Assembly (NCBI RefSeq): GCF_041146875.1
Contig: NZ_JBFRXP010000012.1
Span: forward strand, 25,899 to 89,898
Length of the DNA: 64,000 bases
Source of the DNA: Igneacidithiobacillus sp041146875
GTDB lineage: Bacteria > Pseudomonadota > Gammaproteobacteria > Acidithiobacillales > Acidithiobacillaceae
Direction: 5' to 3'
Under the pieces are notes generated by a model that saw only the letters and a program-made list of their open reading frames with translations, ran no database searches and was not told the origin of the DNA. This document shows, in pieces, positions 27,710 through 34,513 of this stretch (within the stretch, counting starts at the first letter, position 1; every line of letters begins with the position of its first letter). The position numbers were made by a program, and so were the translations under genes.

Positions 27710-27738
27710 GAAAAAAGCCGAGGACACGGCCTCGGCTC
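27710..27738 (-). terminator. Rho-independent terminator after phosphoribulokinase
   Basis: On the minus strand a perfect 8-bp stem (AGCCGAGG/CCTCGGCT, arms at plus-strand 27716-27723 and 27730-27737) with a 6-base loop is followed by a run of T. It lies between the prk stop (27766) and the pelA start (27641), separating the two transcripts, so the pel operon promoter must lie in the roughly 70 bases between this hairpin and pelA. Confidence 0.88.
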
Positions 27739-27765
27739 AATCATCAGAACCAATACCCAGAAACC

Positions 27766-28626
27766 TTAGCGCTCCGACAACATCCGTTCGATGCGCGGCC
27801 CCAAGATCAATTCCATCGCATAGCCCATCTTGTTGCCGGGAATGACGATGCTATTCTTACGCGACATGAAGCTGCCGGGGATCATCTGCAGCAGATAGGG
27901 AAAATTCTCCTCCCGATGATCACTAAAGCGGATAACCACCATACTCTCATCAGGCGTGGGGATGTCGCGGGCAATAAAGGGGTTGGAGGTATCGACCATC
28001 GGTACGCGCTGGAAATTGATATGCGTGCGACTGAACTGCGGGGTGATATGGTTGATGTAATCCGGCATACGACGCAGGATGGTATCGACAATTGCCTCCG
28101 CCGAGTAACCGCGCTGAGCATTGTCGCGATGGATTTTCTGGATCCATTCGAGGTTAACCACCGGTACCACACCTACGAGCAAATCGACATAGTTGGCGAC
28201 GTCATGCTCTGCGGTCTTCACGCCACCGTGCAGCCCCTCATAGAAGAGCAAATCGGTACCCGAAGGGATATCCTGCCAGGGGGTAAACGTGCCCGGCGCA
28301 TTACCCCGTAGCTCTGCCTCGGCATCGTCGTGTACATAATAACGCATCTTGCCGGCGCCCGTTTCGCCATACTCTCGGAATAGGGCTTCCAAGGCGCCGA
28401 AATCATTTCCTTCTGGGCCGAAGTGGCTGATGGTCTTACCCTCGGCTGCGGCCTTGGCGATCGCCTCGCGCATCTCCACACGATTATAGCGATGAAAACT
28501 ATCGCCCTCGATCACTACCGGGTTGACCTCCAAGCGATGAAAGACGTCATGAAAGGCGTGCTTGACCGTAGTAGTACCCGCACCCGAGGAGCCGGTCACC
28601 GCAATGACGGGATGTTTTTTCGACAT
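27766..28626 (-). CDS. prk: Phosphoribulokinase
   Basis: A 286-residue class I (proteobacterial) phosphoribulokinase. The P-loop variant TGSSGAGTTT lies at residues 11-20, EGDSFHRYNR holds the catalytic Asp region, and FYEGLHGG is the Walker B-like strand. It makes ribulose-1,5-bisphosphate for the Calvin-Benson cycle, pointing to an autotroph. The gene lies 91 bases downstream of metF on the same strand; a short GTGCG/CGCAC hairpin in that gap has no T-run, so readthrough is possible. A clear terminator follows it. Confidence 0.95.
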   Translation of the reverse strand: MSKKHPVIAVTGSSGAGTTTVKHAFHDVFHRLEVNPVVIEGDSFHRYNRVEMREAIAKAAAEGKTISHFGPEGNDFGALEALFREYGETGAGKMRYYVHDDAEAELRGNAPGTFTPWQDIPSGTDLLFYEGLHGGVKTAEHDVANYVDLLVGVVPVVNLEWIQKIHRDNAQRGYSAEAIVDTILRRMPDYINHITPQFSRTHINFQRVPMVDTSNPFIARDIPTPDESMVVIRFSDHREENFPYLLQMIPGSFMSRKNSIVIPGNKMGYAMELILGPRIERMLSER

Positions 28627-28717
28627 GGAAATACTCCTTGTAGATTAAAGAAACTATTGGGTGCGGAGGGGAACGCACGAGATTAGCTGGGAGTGTATAT
28701 CAGCGCAGCGGAATCGC

Positions 28718-29545
28718 TCAAATATCCAGACGTTGCGCAATGGCCAGAGTAGCGTCTGCCTGATTCAGGGTATAAAAATGTAGCCCCGGCGCGCCTTCCC
28801 GTAACAGGAGACTGCATTGGCGCGCCACCGCATCGGCGGCAATTTCCCGCTGTACCTCGGGATCGTCGGCGTAGGATTCCAACAACAAACGCAAATAACG
28901 CGGGATCTCCGCGCCGCACTGGGCAGAAAAACGCGAAATCTGCTCATAGTTGTGGATCGGCATCACCCCTACCAGCACCGGCACCGTTACACCACGCCGC
29001 GCCAACAAATCACGCAGCTGCAGATAGGCATCGGGGTTGTAAAAATACTGGGTAATGAGGGCATCTACGCCGGCCTCGACCTTGGCCACCAGATAGTCGA
29101 TATCCAGACGGGCATGTTCGGCCTGTGGATGCACCTCGGGGTAGGCCGAGGCGAGAATCTCGAAACCGCCAAAGTCGCGGATGAACGCCACCAAGTCGCT
29201 GGCATGACGGAAGAATCCCGGGTTTTCCATACCTTCGGGCAGATCGCCGCGTAACGCCACGATACGGCGCACGCCCCAGCCCCGATATTGTTGCAAGAGT
29301 TCGCGAATCCCTGTCTCGGTGGACCCGATACAGGTCAGATGTGGCACCGCCTCATAGCCATCCTGCTGCTGAATGAGGCGCACCGTGGCCAGGGTACGCT
29401 CCTGGGTAGAACCCCCTGCCCCATAGGTGACAGAGGCGTAAGCGGGACGCAAGGCCGCCAGGGCAGCCATGCTCTCACGCAAACGCTCCTCGCCAGCGGG
29501 ATTCTTCGGTGGAAAAAATTCCACCGAGATTTCCGGCCCGGCCAT
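28718..29545 (-). CDS. metF: Methylenetetrahydrofolate reductase
   Basis: A 275-residue FAD-dependent TIM barrel of MetF size. ISVEFFPPKNPAGEERL at the N-terminus and VTYGAGGSTQERT are family signatures. It reduces 5,10-methylene-THF to 5-methyl-THF for methionine regeneration. Its ATG shares a base with the ahcY stop (TGATG), so the two are translationally coupled. With metK and ahcY it forms a methyl-cycle operon. Confidence 0.95.
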   Translation of the reverse strand: MAGPEISVEFFPPKNPAGEERLRESMAALAALRPAYASVTYGAGGSTQERTLATVRLIQQQDGYEAVPHLTCIGSTETGIRELLQQYRGWGVRRIVALRGDLPEGMENPGFFRHASDLVAFIRDFGGFEILASAYPEVHPQAEHARLDIDYLVAKVEAGVDALITQYFYNPDAYLQLRDLLARRGVTVPVLVGVMPIHNYEQISRFSAQCGAEIPRYLRLLLESYADDPEVQREIAADAVARQCSLLLREGAPGLHFYTLNQADATLAIAQRLDI

Positions 29546-30951
29546 CAGTAGCGGTAGGCGTCGTTTTTGAACGGGCCATCCACCGGCACGCCCAAGTACC
29601 CCGCCTGCTCCGTGGTCAACTGGGTAATCACCCCGGCAAAGCCCTCTACCATATAACGCGCCACTTCTTCGTCGAGGTTTTTCGGCAATACATCCACGCG
29701 GATTGCTTGGGCCTTCTCCAGCGCCGGGAGCTTGGCGAAGCCTTCCTGGTAGAGGTGGATCTGCGCTAGCACTTGGTTGGCAAAGGAGCCGTCCATAATG
29801 CGGCTGGGGTGGCCAGTGGCATTGCCGAGGTTAACCAGACGGCCTTCCGAAAGCAGGATCAAGTAGTCATTGCTGGCCGGATCGGCCTTGCCACTAGCAG
29901 TCGTATCGCGATAGACCTTGTGCACCTGTGGCTTCACCTCTTCCCAAGCCCAGCTCTTGCGCATGTAGGCGGTGTCGATCTCATTGTCGAAATGGCCAAT
30001 GTTGCAAACCACTGCGCCATTCTTGAGTGCCGCCAGCATGCGCGGGTTGCAGACGTTGTAGTTGCCCGTTGCGGTAACCAAGAGATCCGTCTGCGCCAAA
30101 AGATCACGGTTGATGCAGGCATCCGAGCCATCGTCCACGCCGTTGCTGTAGGGAGACACCACCTCGTAGCCATCCATGCACGCCTGCATGGCACAAATCG
30201 GATCAATCTCGGTCACCCGCACGATCATGCCTTCCTGACGCAACGAGGCGGCGGAACCCTTACCGACGTCACCATAGCCGAGCACCAGGGCGCGCTTACC
30301 AGAGAGCAGATGATCTGTGGCGCGCTTGATGGCGTCGTTCAAGGAATGACGACAGCCATACTTGTTGTCGTTCTTGCTCTTGGTCACCGCATCGTTGACG
30401 TTAATGGCCGGAATCTTGAGACTGCCTTCCTTGAGCATCTCCCAGAGGCGGTGCACGCCGGTGGTGGTCTCTTCCGACACCCCATGGATTTCGCTCAGCA
30501 TTTCCGGGTGCTTCTCGTGCAGCAGGCCGGTGAGATCACCGCCATCGTCGAGGACCATGTTCGGTTTCCAGCCCCCTGGCCCCGTGATGGTCTGCTCCAC
30601 GCACCACCAGTATTCCTCCTCCGTCTCCCCCTTCCAGGCAAACACGGGAATACCCGCCGCGGCAATGGCTGCCGCCGCTTGATCCTGGGTAGAGAAGATA
30701 TTGCAGGAAGACCAGCGCACCTGCGCACCCAAAGCCACCAGGGTCTCAATGAGTACAGCGGTCTGGATGGTCATATGGATACAACCGGCAATGCGCGCGC
30801 CCTTGAGCGGTTGCTCGGCGCGATACTTTTCACGGATGCGCATTAGGGCGGGCATTTCGGTTTCGGCAATCCGCACTTCCTGGCGTCCCCAGCCAGCCAG
30901 GGACAGGTCAGCAACTTTATAATCGGCGTTATCTTGCAACACGGCATTCAT
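29545..30951 (-). CDS. ahcY: S-adenosylhomocysteine hydrolase
   Basis: A 468-residue NAD-dependent enzyme splitting SAH into adenosine and homocysteine. Family motifs include GCIHMTIQTAVLIETL, the NAD-binding GYGDVGKGSAASL and HPSRIMDGSFANQ near the C-terminus, which ends in DAYRY as is typical. A putative SAH riboswitch occupies the leader between metK and this gene, so its expression should rise when SAH accumulates. A Shine-Dalgarno AAGGAG lies just upstream of the ATG. Confidence 0.97.
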   Translation of the reverse strand: MNAVLQDNADYKVADLSLAGWGRQEVRIAETEMPALMRIREKYRAEQPLKGARIAGCIHMTIQTAVLIETLVALGAQVRWSSCNIFSTQDQAAAAIAAAGIPVFAWKGETEEEYWWCVEQTITGPGGWKPNMVLDDGGDLTGLLHEKHPEMLSEIHGVSEETTTGVHRLWEMLKEGSLKIPAINVNDAVTKSKNDNKYGCRHSLNDAIKRATDHLLSGKRALVLGYGDVGKGSAASLRQEGMIVRVTEIDPICAMQACMDGYEVVSPYSNGVDDGSDACINRDLLAQTDLLVTATGNYNVCNPRMLAALKNGAVVCNIGHFDNEIDTAYMRKSWAWEEVKPQVHKVYRDTTASGKADPASNDYLILLSEGRLVNLGNATGHPSRIMDGSFANQVLAQIHLYQEGFAKLPALEKAQAIRVDVLPKNLDEEVARYMVEGFAGVITQLTTEQAGYLGVPVDGPFKNDAYRY

Positions 30952-30979
30952 CGGGGTTCAGCTCCTTTGAAAGACGAGC

Positions 30980-31050
30980 GCGGTTGAAGCAACAACCCGC
31001 ACCCGAGCCTGACCGCCTGGAAACAGCGGCTGCAGCGCCCCTCGGGTCGG
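30980..31050 (-). promoter_or_regulatory. SAH riboswitch (ahcY leader)
   Basis: Read on the minus strand, the metK-ahcY gap contains CCCGAGGGGCGCTGC followed about 20 bases later by CAGGCTCGGG (plus-strand 31002-31046). These are the two highly conserved strands of the SAH riboswitch, pairing through CCCGAG/CTCGGG. A second hairpin (GGTTG/CAACC, about 30982-30999) follows and could be the pseudoknot or expression element. The class typically precedes ahcY in proteobacteria and switches expression on when SAH is bound. Position and motif agree; exact boundaries are approximate. Confidence 0.82.
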
Positions 31051-31059
31051 GTTGGAGAA

Positions 31060-32229
31060 TCAGTTCAGGCCAGCCGCCGACCGCAGGGCCGCGGCGCGAT
31101 CGGTACGCTCCCAGGTAAATTCCGGCTCTTCCCGGCCAAAGTGTCCGTAGGCGGCCGTCTTACCGTAGATGGGACGCAGCAGGTCGAGCATCTGGATGAT
31201 ACCCTTGGGGCGCAGGTCAAAGTGCTCACGCACGATAGCGGCAATGCGGTCGTCATCAATAACACCAGTGCCAAAGGTATCGACCATCAGGCTCACCGGC
31301 TGGGAAACGCCGATGGCATACGCCACCTGCACCTCGCAACGTTTGGCCAGGCCGGCGGCGACGATGTTCTTGGCCACGTAGCGCCCGGCATAGGAAGAAG
31401 AGCGATCAACCTTGGACGGATCCTTGCCGGAGAAGGCGCCGCCACCGTGGCTACCCTGGCCACCGTAGGTATCGACGATGATCTTGCGCCCGGTCAGACC
31501 GCAATCGCCTACGGGTCCGCCAATCACGAAACGACCGGTGGGGTTAATGAAATAATTAGTGCCCTTGTGCAACATCTCCGGCGGCAGCACCGGCTTGATG
31601 ATCTCTTCGCGCACGGCCTCTACCAAGTCGGCATGGCTCACGTCCGGGCTGTGCTGGGTGGAGAGGACAACGGCGTCGATGGCCACTGGCCGACCATCCT
31701 CATAACGCACTGTTACCTGACTCTTGGCATCGGGGCGCAGCCAGGGCAAGCGCCCGTCTTTGCGCACCATCGCTTGGCGTTCCGTCAGGCGATGGGCAAA
31801 GTAGATGGGCGTGGGCATGAGTACGTCGGTTTCATCACAGGCAAAACCAAACATCAAACCTTGGTCGCCGGCCCCCTGGTCCAGATCCAGGCCCTTGCCC
31901 TCATCCACGCCCTGGGCAATATCTGGCGACTGTTTGTCGAGGGTCTGGACGACTGCACAAGAGGCCCAGTCAAAACCCATCTCCGAAGAGTCATAACCAA
32001 TACGGCGTACTGTCTGGCGCGCCACGTCGGCATAATCGACCTGAGCGCTAGTGGTAATTTCGCCTGCGAGAACAATCAGGCCGGTAGTGATCAGGGTTTC
32101 TGCGGCAACCCGCCCTTGCGGGTCCTTGGCCAGAATGGCGTCGAGAATGGCATCGGAAATCTGATCCGCGACCTTATCGGGATGGCCTTCGGATACGGAC
32201 TCGGAGGTGAACAGATGGGATTTGGACAT
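31060..32229 (-). CDS. metK: S-adenosylmethionine synthetase
   Basis: A 389-residue enzyme making SAM from methionine and ATP. It starts with LFTSESVSEGHPDKVADQIS and has the GAGDQG and GGAFSGKDPSKVDRS signatures. ATG at 32229 has GAGGAG eight bases upstream; an upstream in-frame start (32283) adds 18 unconserved residues and is unlikely. A TATATT hexamer at plus-strand 32283-32288 (minus orientation) could be the promoter -10. It leads the metK-ahcY-metF cluster. I saw no SAM riboswitch in its leader. Confidence 0.97.
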   Translation of the reverse strand: MSKSHLFTSESVSEGHPDKVADQISDAILDAILAKDPQGRVAAETLITTGLIVLAGEITTSAQVDYADVARQTVRRIGYDSSEMGFDWASCAVVQTLDKQSPDIAQGVDEGKGLDLDQGAGDQGLMFGFACDETDVLMPTPIYFAHRLTERQAMVRKDGRLPWLRPDAKSQVTVRYEDGRPVAIDAVVLSTQHSPDVSHADLVEAVREEIIKPVLPPEMLHKGTNYFINPTGRFVIGGPVGDCGLTGRKIIVDTYGGQGSHGGGAFSGKDPSKVDRSSSYAGRYVAKNIVAAGLAKRCEVQVAYAIGVSQPVSLMVDTFGTGVIDDDRIAAIVREHFDLRPKGIIQMLDLLRPIYGKTAAYGHFGREEPEFTWERTDRAAALRSAAGLN

Positions 32230-32308
32230 ACGGACGGCTCCTCGGCTGTTACTGGCGATGTCAATCGCAGAAAAGTCGTCCAAATATAGCAGAGGGATTC
32301 GCTACGCG

Positions 32309-32336
32309 AAAATGAAAGGCGCTCATTACGAGCGCG
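32309..32336 (-). terminator. Probable terminator after the outer-membrane protein gene
   Basis: On the minus strand GCGCTC and GAGCGC (plus-strand arms 32319-32324 and 32330-32335) form a 6-bp stem with a 5-base loop, followed by a T-rich stretch CTTTCATTTT. It starts only a few bases after the stop of the gene at 32345, separating it from metK. Confidence 0.65.
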
Positions 32337-32344
32337 AAAAGCCC

Positions 32345-32941
32345 TCAAGGTTCAGAGCGAGTAGGTGCAATGATGGGGAAGGCGCGCGTGTTGTCGTTGC
32401 CACCCCAAAAATAGGAGATACCACCCGTCACCTGGATATTGTTCAGTGCACCACCCTGGGGTTGCGGGGTATCGAAAAGCAGTTGGTCCTGCAGCCCGAG
32501 GCGCAGACCGAAATGATCGCCAAGGCGCTGTTCATAACCCAGACCAAAGATTCCCATGACCGAGGTTCCACGTCCGGTTTGTTGATTGAACAAATCACTG
32601 GAAGCACCGAGCCCGAGGGACAAGTAGGGCGAAGAGGCCCCGGAAAAGGCATAGTAGTTCCCGATAACGGAACCACTGTATTGATTGGCGCTAGTCTTGT
32701 TTTGATCTTGCAGACGCGCAAAGGCCGAGGCCACCTGCCACTCAATACCCAAGTGCTGACCGAGCCGTTGCCCCACGCGCAGACCCAAGGTGCCGCCCCC
32801 ATCCAGATGACTCCCAGGCCCGAAGAAGGTATTACCGCCAAAGAGGTTCACGTAGGGCTGATCGGACGCAGCCAGCGCCGCGACTGGCGCAGCAAGCAGC
32901 CCGGCAAACAGCAATCCATAGAAAAACCCGCGCCCATTCAT
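32345..32941 (-). CDS. Small outer-membrane beta-barrel protein, function unknown
   Basis: A 198-residue protein with a signal peptide (MNGRGFFYGLLFAGLLAAPV, cleavage near AALAA) and about eight alternating strands with aromatic ends such as PYVNLFGGNTFFG and NIQVTGGISYFW. This resembles OmpA/OmpW-like or PagL-like 8-strand barrels, but I cannot see a diagnostic active site, so no function is assigned. ATG at 32941 is preferred because the signal peptide begins there; the frame opens 13 codons earlier. It is divergent from the adenosine-kinase-like gene and ends at a hairpin before metK. Confidence 0.7.
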   Translation of the reverse strand: MNGRGFFYGLLFAGLLAAPVAALAASDQPYVNLFGGNTFFGPGSHLDGGGTLGLRVGQRLGQHLGIEWQVASAFARLQDQNKTSANQYSGSVIGNYYAFSGASSPYLSLGLGASSDLFNQQTGRGTSVMGIFGLGYEQRLGDHFGLRLGLQDQLLFDTPQPQGGALNNIQVTGGISYFWGGNDNTRAFPIIAPTRSEP

Positions 32942-32968
32942 GATTCGCACCCACAAACGACTCTGTCG

Positions 32969-32974
32969 TATAAT
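32969..32974 (+). promoter_or_regulatory. Candidate -10 box for the adenosine-kinase-like gene
   Basis: A perfect TATAAT lies in the 103-base divergent gap, 70 bases upstream of the kinase ATG. No good -35 hexamer is visible at 16-18 bases, so the promoter assignment is tentative. Confidence 0.4.
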
Positions 32975-33044
32975 GACCACAGTGTAGCCCCGATTCGTTC
33001 AAATTACCACTACCATCCGTTGCAAAAAATCAACAGGAGTTTCC

Positions 33045-33989
33045 ATGCCTACCATCATTTGCGGTTCTCTGGCCTTCGACACCATCATGGTCTTCCAGGA
33101 CCGTTTTAAGGAACATATCCTGCCCGACCGCGTACACATGCTCAATGTATCGTTCACGGTACCGCAGATGCGTCGCGACTTTGGTGGCTGCGCCGGCAAT
33201 ATTGCCTACAACCTCAAATTGTTGGGTGGCGAGCCCTTGATCGTCGGTACGGTAGGGCAGGATTTTGGTCCCTATGCCCAGCACTTGCAGGATCTCGGCA
33301 TCGCCCAGACGCACATCGCCACACGCAGCGATCAATACACCGCTCAGGCTTTCATTACCACCGATCTAGACGACAATCAGATCACCGCCTTTCACCCCGG
33401 GGCAATGATGCAGGCGGGAAAAAACCACCTTGCCGGGCACATGCCGACTGACAGCCGCTGGGCCATTGTTGCGCCGGATGGTTTAGATGCGATGGTGCAA
33501 CATTTGGCCGATCTGCATTCCGCTGGCGTACAGACCATTTTCGATCCCGGCCAGGCCCTGCCGCTCTTTGATGGCGACACCTTACGCAAAGCGATCAGCG
33601 ACGCGGATTATCTCAGCGTCAACGATTACGAGTGCGGCATGGTCCAGGCGCGCACCGGCTGGGACCTGTCGACGCTGCGCAGCAAGCTCAAAGCACTCGT
33701 CGTTACCCACGGGGAACAAGGTTCACGCATCTATCAGGGCGCGGAAGAAATTGAAATTCCCGCCGCCAAGCCGCATGCCGTCATCGACCCCACGGGCTGC
33801 GGTGATGCCTATCGCGCCGGCTTGCTCTATGGTCTGGAGCGCAATCTACCCTGGGCGACCTGTGGGCGCATCGCTTCGCTCATGGGCGCGTACAAAATTG
33901 AGATTGCCGGCACGCAAAATCATCACTTCACCCGCGCCGAATTCGCGCAGCGCTATCAAGAAAATTTTGCCGAAGTCCTGCCCAACTGA
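33045..33989 (+). CDS. PfkB-family sugar/nucleoside kinase, probable adenosine kinase
   Basis: A 314-residue ribokinase-fold enzyme. GGCAGNIAYNLKLLGG (about 47-62) is the substrate lid region, and DPTGCGDAYRAGLLYG (248-263) carries the anion hole and the catalytic Asp (D254). Its closest subgroup by motif is the adenosine kinase-like bacterial PfkB kinases. Adenosine released by the nearby SAH hydrolase would be a natural substrate, which is context-based inference; ribokinase or fructokinase activity is possible. AGGAG precedes the ATG. Its stop is only two bases from that of the convergent rhodanese gene. Confidence 0.75.
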   Translation: MPTIICGSLAFDTIMVFQDRFKEHILPDRVHMLNVSFTVPQMRRDFGGCAGNIAYNLKLLGGEPLIVGTVGQDFGPYAQHLQDLGIAQTHIATRSDQYTAQAFITTDLDDNQITAFHPGAMMQAGKNHLAGHMPTDSRWAIVAPDGLDAMVQHLADLHSAGVQTIFDPGQALPLFDGDTLRKAISDADYLSVNDYECGMVQARTGWDLSTLRSKLKALVVTHGEQGSRIYQGAEEIEIPAAKPHAVIDPTGCGDAYRAGLLYGLERNLPWATCGRIASLMGAYKIEIAGTQNHHFTRAEFAQRYQENFAEVLPN

Positions 33990-33991
33990 AC

Positions 33992-34381
33992 TCAGGATTC
34001 GATGGGCTTATCCTCGGCCTCCCAGACCACCATACCACCAGCGAGGCTGTAGACTTGGGTAAAACCCATTTGTAACAAGGTGACAGCGGCAAAGGCGGAG
34101 CGCGTGCCACTGTCACAGTACAACAGCACTCGGCGCTCCCGCGCCTTGGATAATGCCGGATGCGCCTTGCCATATTCCAGGTCTGCCAACGCTTCCAGGT
34201 GCCCCCGTGGCACATGATGCGCACCAGGCAAACGTGCCTTGCAAAAGTCCTCTACCTCGCGCACATCAACAATCAACACATCTTCGCCTGCATCCAGCCA
34301 TTCCTCGACGCGGTCGCAATCTACCTCATTGATCTGCGCGCGTGCGTCGCGAATAAAGTCTGCCAACGACTTTGCCATCAT
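33992..34381 (-). CDS. Single-domain rhodanese-like sulfurtransferase
   Basis: A 129-residue rhodanese domain: VLIVDVREVEDFCKARLPGA and the active-site loop YCDSGTRSA with the catalytic cysteine at about residue 89. Such proteins carry persulfide sulfur and are frequent in sulfur oxidisers. ATG at 34381 has GGAG six bases upstream; a second ATG follows directly. There is no signal peptide, so it is cytosolic. It is divergent from glgP and convergent with the kinase gene. Confidence 0.88.
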   Translation of the reverse strand: MMAKSLADFIRDARAQINEVDCDRVEEWLDAGEDVLIVDVREVEDFCKARLPGAHHVPRGHLEALADLEYGKAHPALSKARERRVLLYCDSGTRSAFAAVTLLQMGFTQVYSLAGGMVVWEAEDKPIES

Positions 34382-34513
34382 CAATTTCTCCATAAGAGTA
34401 ACGTGAATACACAACTTGGCGAGCCTGCTGGCAAAAAGCAATAGGGGAAGCTCTTCTCATCCCTATAAAAAAGTTCTATGCTCGATCTGTATCCTGCCCC
34501 GAAGGAGCCCGCC

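Noticed and set aside
29773..30846. 357-codon open frame on the plus strand
   Set aside because: Antisense to ahcY, with no ribosome site or recognisable protein motif.
31141..32289. Long open frame of 382 codons on the plus strand
   Set aside because: It lies antisense to metK, whose full set of conserved motifs is in the other strand; the frame is open only because of codon bias.
32230..32344. Possible SAM riboswitch before metK
   Set aside because: The leader holds a terminator-like hairpin of the upstream gene and a TATATT box but none of the conserved strands of SAM riboswitch classes that I can recognise.
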